From IMG/VR virus record IMGVR_UViG_3300028571_000052, positions 1 to 38,581 of that record: 38,581 nucleotides of DNA. The stretch is one strand, 5' to 3'. The notes under the pieces are model-generated. The model worked only from the letters and a program-made list of their open reading frames with translations. It did not search any database and was not told where the DNA came from. Below are positions 20,237-28,009 of the stretch, one piece after another; within the stretch, counting starts at the first letter, position 1; each line of letters begins with the position of its first letter. The position numbers and the translations under genes are program-made. The stretch is from a virus.

Positions 20237-21469
20237 TTATTGATTTTTGCGCCAAAAACCACCCGAATAGTATAGCTTAACAGTAGTGTTGGCATCTAAA
20301 CTTGTAGGGGGTGTATAACCACCCACAAAAAAGTTGCCGTTAAGGTTAAGGGTTAAAGCTGTAATAGGTGAGCCGTTTTCGCTGTAAATGTCAAGTTCCT
20401 GACCGTCTTTAGGGTTGGCGGGTAGAATAATTGTAGCACTTGCCGTACTACCCCCTAAGTCAACAACTACCTTGCTTATATTATCGGGAATGGCTGCCGT
20501 AGTGTCGGTTAAAAAATAATCTGATATAATTAATGCACTATCAAGTTTAACCGAGCCGTTAATGTCTAATTTCTCTGACGGATTTGTATATCCTACACCT
20601 ACGTTGCCATTTAGCCTAAATACAACCAGTTCATCATATAAGCTGTCTGTTATAGCTAATACGGTGGCATCTGTATAGCCATTAGCAATAATATAATTAT
20701 TTGTTACACTTAAACCAAACCTATATCTGTTGTCTAAACCATACCCTAATTGGCTTATATTTTCGTTTACATACACCGAATGTTCGGGTATTCCGGGGGC
20801 GTTTAAATTTTGATAACCTAAAACAGAAGAGCTACTTGTTTGGTCTTGAAATAAACCAAAAATAGCACCGCTAAATGGGTTGTAAGTAAACATTCCCTGA
20901 TTTTTACCAAACGGGCTAGTAGCGCCATTATGCAAATAATAAATAGTACTATCAATAGCAAGGCTATCCTTAAATGATTTTCCTTTTATATCAAACCCCG
21001 CCGTTGGTGTTGCTGTGCCTATGCCTACGTTGCCTGTATCGGGCTGTATAATTAAATTTGTATTATCAGTAGTACCAATAAAGTCAGTAGCGGGGTTAGT
21101 ACCTGCATTGCCTGTAAGAGACCAAGATGAACCGCTTACGCTACCCGTTGGGCCGGTTACACCAGTAGGCCCTGTTAAGCCAGTCGGCCCCGTGGCCCCT
21201 TGCAAACCTGTTGGGCCGGTTGCACCTGTTGCCCCGCCGGTTGGTGTTTGCCATGTTAAAAAACCGTTTGCATCGCTTGTGGCAACCTTGCCTGCGCCTG
21301 CGCCCGTTTTAATACGAATACGACCATCCTCATAAAATTTAATAAGGCTGCTATCTGAACTCCAATAGCAGGTTTTTTTAAACCATTGGGCTGTACCAAC
21401 GGGTGTTACATATTGGGCGCTTACTGTAAATGAAACAATAAAGGCAAAAAATAATAATAGCTTTTTCAT
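20237..21469 (-). CDS. Secreted collagen-like fiber protein
   Basis: 410 residues. A signal peptide at 1-19 (MKKLLLFFAFIVSFTVSAQ, cut after SAQ). Collagen-like G-x-T triplets at about 78-110 (GATGATGPTGLQGATGPTG). Then an NVGIGTATPTAGFDIKG motif and a second NVGVGYTNPSEKLDINGS, both common in Bacteroidetes fiber-like proteins. The C-terminus is beta-rich. The domain set fits a tail fiber or adhesin, but a Sec signal on a virion protein is unexpected; see findings. Codes from ATG 21469; the next gene's ATG lies two bases after its stop. Confidence 0.75.
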   Translation of the reverse strand: MKKLLLFFAFIVSFTVSAQYVTPVGTAQWFKKTCYWSSDSSLIKFYEDGRIRIKTGAGAGKVATSDANGFLTWQTPTGGATGATGPTGLQGATGPTGLTGPTGVTGPTGSVSGSSWSLTGNAGTNPATDFIGTTDNTNLIIQPDTGNVGIGTATPTAGFDIKGKSFKDSLAIDSTIYYLHNGATSPFGKNQGMFTYNPFSGAIFGLFQDQTSSSSVLGYQNLNAPGIPEHSVYVNENISQLGYGLDNRYRFGLSVTNNYIIANGYTDATVLAITDSLYDELVVFRLNGNVGVGYTNPSEKLDINGSVKLDSALIISDYFLTDTTAAIPDNISKVVVDLGGSTASATIILPANPKDGQELDIYSENGSPITALTLNLNGNFFVGGYTPPTSLDANTTVKLYYSGGFWRKNQ

Positions 21470-21470
21470 G

Positions 21471-21827
21471 TTAAATAAAGTTTTTGCGGCAATGAATAGT
21501 TACCTCTATGCCTGTAGGTATTGGCTGGTCAAATACTATTTGCCCTGTATTATCGTCAAACGTAATAATGCCACTACTTAGCATACGGTTTGCATCAATA
21601 AATTGGTCTTGGATAGTAACACCTATAAGGCCAGTAACGGTATATGTATCGGTGTTTGTTCCTATAATAGTTACTACTTTAAATAGGTAATCAGCCAAAA
21701 CGGACGGGGCTACTGTATAGGCATCCCCGCCCTGTATAATTAATAGTTGGCCCGTACTCTCAATTTCGGTAGCCTCGGGCAAAGCCGCTAAATAATCTAT
21801 TAGCGATATGGTAGTACATTCAGCCAT
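21471..21827 (-). CDS. Hypothetical virion-region protein
   Basis: 118 residues. Begins MAECTTISLIDYLAALPEAT and ends in beta-strands (IVFDQPIPTGIEVTIHCRKN). Pattern resembles fiber or receptor-binding accessory proteins of Bacteroidetes phages (DxxTGQIVFxxPxxxG). It lies one base after the small reading frame at 21829. Exact role unknown. Confidence 0.6.
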   Translation of the reverse strand: MAECTTISLIDYLAALPEATEIESTGQLLIIQGGDAYTVAPSVLADYLFKVVTIIGTNTDTYTVTGLIGVTIQDQFIDANRMLSSGIITFDDNTGQIVFDQPIPTGIEVTIHCRKNFI

Positions 21828-21828
21828 T

Positions 21829-21930
21829 TTATGTAGTTAAATTGCCTAAAGGCGTTGATAAACATAAATCTCCCACCGTAAGCAGGGTTTGCAACTCGGG
21901 GCATTCACAAACCCCTATTGAAAATCGCAG
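21829..21930 (-). CDS. Coding-like extension in the -1 frame after the tail gene
   Basis: A 33-codon frame ending one base before the next ATG. Its sense half reads GVCECPELQTLLTVGDLCLS and then TPLGNLTT, clearly protein-like, but no ATG or GTG start fits and the frame begins inside the previous gene after a TGA at 21931-21933. It overlaps that gene's end in the -1 frame. A slip on TTT (GATTTTC) could fuse it to the tail protein. Otherwise it is a small gene with a rare start codon. Confidence 0.45.
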   Translation of the reverse strand: MRFSIGVCECPELQTLLTVGDLCLSTPLGNLTT

Positions 21931-22457
21931 TCAAATACATCGGCTGGGCGTGCTACAGGGCAAACTAAATTTTGCTGTGTAAAACGGGCCGTTACCTCTG
22001 TATAGGCTGTTTCCTTGTAGTTTTCAGGCACTACCGGCTTTGGCATTACAACCGCAGGTTTATCGCTTAAGTGTACAAAGTTTTTGGTAACATAGGCAAA
22101 GCGGTAGTTACCGTTACGCATTAGTGCGCTGTAGGTGTCGCAGTTATTGCTGTAGTTACGGTCGCGGTAGGTTATTTCGTACGTTAATGACGAAATTTGA
22201 CCTTCAGTATCGCCATAACCGTCCTCCTCTGTAAATGAGGGGGCAGCTAATGAACCGCGCACGTCAGGTACAAGAATAATTTGTCCTAAAGTTACCCCAC
22301 GCTGCCACTCGGTTGCATCGGTAATATCATCGTTTGCAAATACAAAGTCTTTGCGTACAAAGGCAGCCGCGCGTATCCGCCCCGGCTCTTCATCAATGCA
22401 GCAATCGGTTATGTATGCTGGTACATCAACGCAACCTGTTAAATAAGATACTGACAT
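21915..22457 (-). CDS. Putative tail protein (tail tube or neck)
   Basis: 180 residues with several Cys near both ends (TGCVDVPAYITDCCIDEE and VCPVARPADVFDCDFQ). Beta-rich with a conserved-looking RFAYVTKNFVHLSDKP. It lies after the capsid connector genes, where a major tail protein is expected. No tail-tube motif can be named, so the role is inferred. Ends near the -1-frame extension described separately. Confidence 0.5.
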   Translation of the reverse strand: MSVSYLTGCVDVPAYITDCCIDEEPGRIRAAAFVRKDFVFANDDITDATEWQRGVTLGQIILVPDVRGSLAAPSFTEEDGYGDTEGQISSLTYEITYRDRNYSNNCDTYSALMRNGNYRFAYVTKNFVHLSDKPAVVMPKPVVPENYKETAYTEVTARFTQQNLVCPVARPADVFDCDFQ

Positions 22458-22468
22458 AGTTTATTTTT

Positions 22469-23029
22469 TTAATTGGTTAAACAAATTTTAAAACACCCCT
22501 TTCTGTAGGTGCTGGTTATTGTGTAATTGAAACTTAGCATACAATGCTGTGGGCCCAACTGATAATCTGTGTTTTGGTACTCTTTTTTAAAAATAGCCTC
22601 TTTATCGCTTGTTACATCCGTTAATTCAACACCCTCAATATTTATTATTGGTAGTGTTGTTTGTTGAGGAAAGCTAGCTACCACTATAGTGCCTATTGCC
22701 TCACTATCCAAGTTTAAAAAGTCTAAATCGGCAAAAACTACCATTTGCATACGGTCAACTACCCGGCGTATATCTAAATCCGCATCGGTAAATGTGCTAC
22801 CTAAATGCTTATGGTAAACGATTATAGGGTAGTTGTCATTCAGCCCTATGTACTTGTATTCTTTATTACAGTAAACAACAGGCATATACTGCACTTTGTC
22901 TACTCCCTGCATAGCGGTTATTTCGGCAACCTCGTTTTCAAAAAGTCCATTGAAAAAACGGCTATCAAAAAACCCATCGGTTTTAAGCACGTTATTTATA
23001 GCGGTTATTTTATCCTTTAAATAAAGCAT
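22469..23029 (-). CDS. Hypothetical head-tail connector region protein
   Basis: 186 residues, mixed (LKDKITAINNVLKTDGFFDSRFFNGLF; VFADLDFLNLDSEAIGTIVVASF). Ends with CFKICLTN. Position between the morphogenesis protein and the tail protein matches connector or tail-completion genes. No family recognised. Confidence 0.6.
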   Translation of the reverse strand: MLYLKDKITAINNVLKTDGFFDSRFFNGLFENEVAEITAMQGVDKVQYMPVVYCNKEYKYIGLNDNYPIIVYHKHLGSTFTDADLDIRRVVDRMQMVVFADLDFLNLDSEAIGTIVVASFPQQTTLPIINIEGVELTDVTSDKEAIFKKEYQNTDYQLGPQHCMLSFNYTITSTYRKGCFKICLTN

Positions 23030-23552
23030 CTATAAACGTGTTAGCTGTTTCTTCAATCTGTTCTACTTCCTTCGGGGTTACTCCCCATATCAGCTTAAAA
23101 AAATGCTTTTCTAAGCCTTTGGCGCGTTTAAAAAGTATATCGCTATCCCAACCCAAACCGCCGGGCAAAACCTTAAATTGGTTTGCTGTTTGGCCTGTTT
23201 CAAATAGCCTTACCTGCGTAGTGCCTTGTGTATCGGATTTATACTGTTTGTACCCGCTTGCAAAGTATGTGGTCTTATGCGGTTGCCCGTTGTCAAACTT
23301 ACTTTTGCCTGTTTTGCCTACCGGCGGCAAAGCCTTTCTTGCTGTTTTGGTAGTATTTATGTAAAGTGGTTTGGTAGAGTAAGTGCCTATCGCTGTGCCG
23401 TCCGATGCCAACCCGTTAGTGTGTATGCGGGTACGCATTTCCGGCAACAGGTCGCTAGCAATAGTTTGTTCAAGTTGCTGTTGGCTTTCCTGTAATAGCT
23501 TAATTCCATTCAGTATATTATCCAACCCATTAACTTTTACAACTAACTTCAC
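23010..23552 (-). CDS. Phage virion morphogenesis / gp10-like neck protein
   Basis: 180 residues. The first 50 residues are helical with a KLLQESQQQLEQTIASDLLPEMRTRI motif. Then comes GLASDGTAIGTYSTKPLYI and RKALPPVGKTGKSKFDNGQPHKT, typical of virion morphogenesis or HK97 gp10-like proteins, whose conserved core begins with G-x-x-DGxxxG. Position after the capsid genes agrees. Overlaps neighbours by a few bases on both sides. Confidence 0.65.
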   Translation of the reverse strand: MKLVVKVNGLDNILNGIKLLQESQQQLEQTIASDLLPEMRTRIHTNGLASDGTAIGTYSTKPLYINTTKTARKALPPVGKTGKSKFDNGQPHKTTYFASGYKQYKSDTQGTTQVRLFETGQTANQFKVLPGGLGWDSDILFKRAKGLEKHFFKLIWGVTPKEVEQIEETANTFIDALFKG

Positions 23553-24508
23553 GGCCTACGGTCTTTATACGTTACTTGAGCATTACACTCTATACAGCAA
23601 TCTTGATTAAAACTTATACTTTCAAAAACACTAATCATTTCGGTTTGGTACTGTGCAATCAATTCATCCCGTAGTTCCTTTGCTTTGTCTACTCCAAACA
23701 TCGTGTACTGATTAAGGCGTTGGCTATGTATGCGCTCACTCATTAATTCAATACCGTGTAATAAAAGTAGGCTTTGGGTAAATATACTTTTATTGTTGCA
23801 AATAAAAGCCTCCCATGAGCATCGTGAACCAAAAACCAAAGAAAGCCCAAATGTGTTAGTGCCTTTTTGTATGGTAGTAAAGTCCGTTGTTGCCCCGCTA
23901 ATATTCATATCGCAACATCCTAAGCCGCAACAATTATTTTGCAGTAACAATTCCGGCGCTACTATACCTGTACAATCATAACCAAAGAATAGTTTTTCAG
24001 CAGTAAAATTTTCACCTATGTAAAAGTTATTCCACCCGGCCACTAAGTCAATTACTTTCGTGTAAAGCGTGTACCAAATATTTTTATTTGATAACTCCTT
24101 AACAACAAATGTTACATTACTTTCATTGGCTAATAAGTAAATGTTTATTTCTTGTAGGTGCGTTTGCTGTAACTGCGAACCATAAAGTGTTTCGCTATAT
24201 ACCCCCCTAAACTTATTGTCTCCCGGCGTTGTTTCGGTTATGTTGACACCTGTACCAATATTTACAGTTTCAAGGGGGGTGTTTAGCTTATACTCTTTAC
24301 TTAAATAGTTACGTGTATCGGTTGTAAACTTTCGCAGGGCGCGGGTCTGTACATCTTGCCATACTCCCAAAAAATTAATTTGTTCAGCACTGGCAATGTT
24401 GTCAATGGTTTTTAAAGATACCCCCGGCAACTCATTAATATAAGCTGCACTATCGGGGGTATTTATACCACATCCCTTTAACCCTATAAAATCTACAAGG
24501 CAATTCAC
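23549..24508 (-). CDS. Hypothetical structural protein after the capsid gene
   Basis: 319 residues. Cys-rich centre (NNCCGLGCCDMN, near residues 191-202) and C-terminus (QDCCIECNAQ). The rest is beta-rich with helices at 245-290. Its start overlaps the capsid gene stop by one base. Head-tail connector or decoration protein by position. No family recognised. Confidence 0.6.
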   Translation of the reverse strand: MNCLVDFIGLKGCGINTPDSAAYINELPGVSLKTIDNIASAEQINFLGVWQDVQTRALRKFTTDTRNYLSKEYKLNTPLETVNIGTGVNITETTPGDNKFRGVYSETLYGSQLQQTHLQEINIYLLANESNVTFVVKELSNKNIWYTLYTKVIDLVAGWNNFYIGENFTAEKLFFGYDCTGIVAPELLLQNNCCGLGCCDMNISGATTDFTTIQKGTNTFGLSLVFGSRCSWEAFICNNKSIFTQSLLLLHGIELMSERIHSQRLNQYTMFGVDKAKELRDELIAQYQTEMISVFESISFNQDCCIECNAQVTYKDRRP

Positions 24509-25635
24509 TATACTACAGGCTCACAAGGGTCGCAATCATTTGTAATTTCGTACTTCATTGCGCCATTATAGCCTTCAAGTACATCGCCTGTGCCATATAC
24601 GTTTGTAGGCCATTGAAACAAACCAAAAGTTTTAGATAAAATTAGTTTGTAGCCGGGGTTGTAAGTAACAAGGTTGCCGTAATTGTTAATATCTTCAAAT
24701 TTACAGTCATAATATTTTAACTGTGCATCAAAAATCATATCAACCATACGGCCATTAACTATAACAGGTATGGTAAGCTGAAAAAACTCAGACGTGCCTT
24801 TTTTTCCGGCACGGAAACCTGTGTATATGTTGCCGTCTACAAAGCCAACAGAGCCTTTTTCAAAAACTCCAACAATGTTAGTACCCCAGCCTGTAGCTGT
24901 AGATGCTTTGTTGTCGTTATACCATTTGTAACCCGAAAAACGGGAAGTATCAATACCGTTTAAGGCGGCAACGGCTGCTATGTTTTGCAACTCATAACGG
25001 TTCATATTACCTGAGCCTGCAATTAGCAACTGGCCATAAATTTCGGCTACGCTGGCATCTTGCAAAATATCAACAATACCATCGGTAAGTTTATTAACCG
25101 ATTTGTCAGAATTAATATTTACAACTTTAGCTGTGTTTACACCTGTATTAGGGTTAATACCCCAAACAATAGCCTCTAAAAGCCTTTTGTCAACACGCGA
25201 AACAAGGGCGTTTGCTAAACGCACAATAGAGTACGTGTGTTCGGCCATTAAAGACGTAGCCGGTTTGCCTACGCTAACTGTACGTGAGGCATCTTCGCAA
25301 AACTTAGCAATTTCGCTATCTTCAATATAAATATTGGCCGCCACCTCATAAGGGTTGGTTATAGAGGCTTCTAAATATTGAGTGGTTACACCGCCATCGC
25401 AGGATTTTTCGTCTGTAACAACACTATCGCTGTAACGTGGCTGGTATTTATAGGTAATTACTTTTTTGTGTCCTTCTGCGGTTGTAGTGGTTAAACCACT
25501 TATTACCTGTAGTGAAGGGTTGTTTTCCATTAAAAGCCCGGTAAAGCCGGGAGGGGTAATTTTAGCTTGAGGGTCGTTTTCTCCTGCTAATTGAGCAAGA
25601 GTGTCAAGCAATGGGGGGCAATATCCGTCTGCCAT
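24508..25635 (-). CDS. Major capsid protein
   Basis: 375 residues, expected size for an HK97-fold capsid protein. Features: an N-terminal arm (MADGYCPPLLDTLAQLAGEN), an ANIYIEDSEIAKFCEDASRT segment, and a beta-rich core with IPVIVNGRMVDMIFDAQLKYYD near 300. It follows the scaffold gene by 33 bases. No protease domain is visible, so a separate scaffold is used. Family is inferred from length, context and composition. Confidence 0.8.
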   Translation of the reverse strand: MADGYCPPLLDTLAQLAGENDPQAKITPPGFTGLLMENNPSLQVISGLTTTTAEGHKKVITYKYQPRYSDSVVTDEKSCDGGVTTQYLEASITNPYEVAANIYIEDSEIAKFCEDASRTVSVGKPATSLMAEHTYSIVRLANALVSRVDKRLLEAIVWGINPNTGVNTAKVVNINSDKSVNKLTDGIVDILQDASVAEIYGQLLIAGSGNMNRYELQNIAAVAALNGIDTSRFSGYKWYNDNKASTATGWGTNIVGVFEKGSVGFVDGNIYTGFRAGKKGTSEFFQLTIPVIVNGRMVDMIFDAQLKYYDCKFEDINNYGNLVTYNPGYKLILSKTFGLFQWPTNVYGTGDVLEGYNGAMKYEITNDCDPCEPVV

Positions 25636-25668
25636 TTTTTTAAATTTTTAAGGCAAACTGTCAACTAC

Positions 25669-26523
25669 TTATGCAGATAAAAATTCCTGCTTTAGCCTTT
25701 GGGTAGTGCTTAATATTTGTTCAGCACCGGGCGCATCAGTAGTTGTAACAGTTTTATTTGTTTCTTTTTTCTCTCCACCCGCAGGGGCAGACACTACTAA
25801 CCAATCTTTCTGTGCCTTAATGGCCGCCACTTTTGCTTCAATCGAAACGCCGGTGCCTCCCTCGGAGTATTCAACATCAGGTGCATGTTTAGAATACAAA
25901 CCAAAGTTACCGTCTTTGTTAAGAACAATAGCCTTTTCATCTTCCAACCACTGCTTCATCTGCTGGCGGCGAATTTGCGGGGACATACTTTTTACATAGC
26001 CCGGCAAATCACCATCTTCAATTAACTTATCTAAAAACGCGTTTTCCTCTCGCGTTAAAAATTCATTTTTTACTTTTTCAACCTCGGCGGCTTTTTCTTG
26101 TTCTAAAAGCTGGTATTTTTCGCGCAGTTCTTTTAGTTCGTTTTGTACCTTTTCGGGCGCCCCAGTTGTTTTTGCCTCTTCTGCTTTTTCAGCTAACTTA
26201 CGCGTTAGCAAGTCAAGTCGATTGTTAGTACCAAAGTTTTCGTCAAACTTAAAATCTTCGATAGGAAAGCCGTTAGCTATTGCCACGTCTTTTATTTTTT
26301 TATCGAATATGCTAAACGCCACACCAAAATAATGCTGTTTAGTACCGGGCAAGCGCGAAGGGTCTGTTGTTTGTTCAAAAGTATGTAGCTTAGTATTTAA
26401 GGCCGTATCTGCCTCTTCAGGCACTTCAACCTGTACACCTACTATTTCTTTGTAAGCCTCACCTGTAACGTCAATACCTGCGCGTTCAAGTTGCTTTGCA
26501 AACACTTCACCTAATTTAGCCAT
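25669..26523 (-). CDS. Capsid scaffolding protein
   Basis: 284 residues. A long charged coiled coil at about 100-160 (LTRKLAEKAEEAKTTGAP; NELKELREKYQLLEQEKAAE) followed by a helical PQIRRQQMKQWLEDEKAI region and a Thr/Lys-rich flexible tail, ending LKQEFLSA. Composition, coiled coil and position just before the capsid gene are typical of scaffolding proteins. The C-terminal helix would contact the capsid protein. Confidence 0.75.
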   Translation of the reverse strand: MAKLGEVFAKQLERAGIDVTGEAYKEIVGVQVEVPEEADTALNTKLHTFEQTTDPSRLPGTKQHYFGVAFSIFDKKIKDVAIANGFPIEDFKFDENFGTNNRLDLLTRKLAEKAEEAKTTGAPEKVQNELKELREKYQLLEQEKAAEVEKVKNEFLTREENAFLDKLIEDGDLPGYVKSMSPQIRRQQMKQWLEDEKAIVLNKDGNFGLYSKHAPDVEYSEGGTGVSIEAKVAAIKAQKDWLVVSAPAGGEKKETNKTVTTTDAPGAEQILSTTQRLKQEFLSA

Positions 26524-26532
26524 AAGTTTTTT

Positions 26533-26601
26533 TTATTTACCGCCGCAGCCGCAGCCACCTTTACCTTTGTTCATGGTAATTTTTTTATCAAAAATAATCA
26601 T
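26533..26601 (-). CDS. Micropeptide with a GCGCGG tail
   Basis: 22 codons from ATG 26601, or 13 from ATG 26574. Ends KGKGGCGCGGK. Lies 9 bases before the scaffold ATG. Glycine-cysteine short peptides like this are seen in similar phages from memory. It may be real or only a leader frame. Confidence 0.35.
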   Translation of the reverse strand: MIIFDKKITMNKGKGGCGCGGK

Positions 26602-26605
26602 AGGT

Positions 26606-26637
26606 TTTGTATTGTAACCGTCCTTTGCATATATTTG
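26606..26637 (+). promoter_or_regulatory. Strong plus-strand promoter
   Basis: TTTG at 26606-26609, a 20-base spacer and TATATTTG at 26630-26637: an exact match to the Bacteroidetes consensus. It is the clearest plus-strand promoter in the window and faces the single plus-strand gene. A -7-like box also exists on the minus strand at 26596-26589, without a good -33 box. Confidence 0.75.
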
Positions 26638-26654
26638 TAATGAACATAATGAAC

Positions 26655-26822
26655 ATGGCAAAGCAAAAACCGTTTCAAATTCGGGATTTACCCGAAGATG
26701 TTAATGATATTTTGATTAACGAAATGATTGAAAAAACCAAGCTAACTAAACGCCCTGTATCTAAAACCCAAGCGGCTTTAACGTTAATACGCAAAGGGGC
26801 TAAATGCGATAAGACTAATTAG
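26655..26822 (+). CDS. Only plus-strand gene: small basic, ribbon-helix-helix-like protein
   Basis: 55 residues from ATG 26655 (MAKQKPFQIRDLPEDVND), chosen because the promoter's predicted start site is about ten bases upstream and earlier in-frame ATGs lie at or before it; ATG 26649 is the alternative. Pattern: PFQIRDLPEDVNDILINEMIEK then LTKRPVSKTQAALTLIRKG, like small ribbon-helix-helix or antitoxin-like DNA binders. It is divergent from scaffold and convergent with the methyltransferase, overlapping its 3' end by 8 bases. A regulator or moron gene is the likely reading. Confidence 0.7.
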   Translation: MAKQKPFQIRDLPEDVNDILINEMIEKTKLTKRPVSKTQAALTLIRKGAKCDKTN

Positions 26823-27357
26823 GTCGGTCAAATACCATCAACGTATTCTTAAACCACCAAAGGGTTGCCGCGTTGCGCAGATTGGTTTCTTTTTCTAAAG
26901 TATTAGTGTAGCCCAACTCTTTAAAAATAGCTTTTATATCCTCATTAGGTAACTCGTTAAAATGCCCATCGCCACCCTGACCGGGTATAGCCCAACTAAT
27001 TATTACACCCTTTTTATTTAGTCGGTGTACATTGTTAATAAATCCCTGCATTAAGTGTGGCGGTATATGCTCTCCTACCTCAAGGCTTAATACATAATCA
27101 GCCGCCGGTACGTTTAAAGGTGTTGTTAAATCGTGTACTTTACAGTTAGGCAACACCCCTGTTACGGGGTTTCCATCGCACCCAACCGCCCGTATGCCTT
27201 TACGGTTAAATATGTTTACATAGCGCCCTTGACCACAGCCCAAATCAATAACAGTATTGCCTTTAAATATAGCCGCTAAAGCATTGGCTAAGTTTAAATC
27301 AAACGCGTGTAATTCGTTTGCGTTACCATGCCATGCGCCTGTTTCTGCAATATTCAT
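26815..27357 (-). CDS. SAM-dependent class I methyltransferase
   Basis: 180 residues. Motif I VIDLGCGQGRYVNIF at about 36-50, then AVGCDGNP (acidic motif II, 57-64) and ADYVLSLEVGEHIPP (about 85-99), typical of class I small-molecule or sugar methyltransferases. No DNA-methyltransferase motif is present. It overlaps a glycosyltransferase gene by 35 bases and probably methylates a sugar made or transferred by its neighbours. Confidence 0.78.
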   Translation of the reverse strand: MNIAETGAWHGNANELHAFDLNLANALAAIFKGNTVIDLGCGQGRYVNIFNRKGIRAVGCDGNPVTGVLPNCKVHDLTTPLNVPAADYVLSLEVGEHIPPHLMQGFINNVHRLNKKGVIISWAIPGQGGDGHFNELPNEDIKAIFKELGYTNTLEKETNLRNAATLWWFKNTLMVFDRPN

Positions 27358-28009
27358 AAATTTTATTTATTCGTTCAGTTTGTTCTATATCTCGCCCGTA
27401 GTTACGGCTGTACCATGTATGGGTGCAAAATTTCACCTCGTTAAAAATCAACTCGGTAGTCAAACCATCTTTCCAAACATAAGGCTGCAAGTTTAGGGGG
27501 TTGCCTTTAGCGTGCAGGTAGTAAAACAGTCCGTTAAATGGCTCTGTATTATTATTGTCAAAGGCATATTTTGTTCGCGGCTTAGTAGTTTTTTTAATGT
27601 TAACAAACGTAAACGCATCAATATCTTCGCGGGTTGAAAGCCCTATGGCATAGGTACACATTGCAACATTAAACACATTGAAAAATGGGTTATGTACCGC
27701 CCAACTATGGGTACGTCCCGGGTGTACTCCCCCATCAGGCATACCCGCATGGCTAATTGAATTTTGCTTAACGTATTCTACTAACTCCAATACCTTGCCC
27801 CAATCTCTTATAAAGCAATCCTCATCCAAATTAATAGCATACGTTACGCCGTTATCTTTGGCGTGTTGTAACATCCAATACAGGTAGTCTGCGGATTGCA
27901 CAAAACCATCAAAGCCGGTAGCCCGGTACTTAGTAACCTCATAGGGTATAAACTCGCACATACGCTCCCACAAGTCAGCGTTGGCACTCCGCGTATATAC
28001 TGCTATCAT
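27323..28009 (-). CDS. GT-A-type glycosyltransferase-like protein
   Basis: 228 residues. A DxD-like motif YAINLDEDCFIRD at 58-69 (D62-E-D64), preceded by an AVYTRSANADLWERM start. Contains YLYWMLQHAKDNGVTY and an active-site-like FNGLFYYLHAKGNPL. It probably transfers a sugar from a nucleotide donor. Overlaps neighbours on both sides, so it belongs to one operon with the GT2-GT7 protein. Confidence 0.7.
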   Translation of the reverse strand: MIAVYTRSANADLWERMCEFIPYEVTKYRATGFDGFVQSADYLYWMLQHAKDNGVTYAINLDEDCFIRDWGKVLELVEYVKQNSISHAGMPDGGVHPGRTHSWAVHNPFFNVFNVAMCTYAIGLSTREDIDAFTFVNIKKTTKPRTKYAFDNNNTEPFNGLFYYLHAKGNPLNLQPYVWKDGLTTELIFNEVKFCTHTWYSRNYGRDIEQTERINKIYEYCRNRRMAW

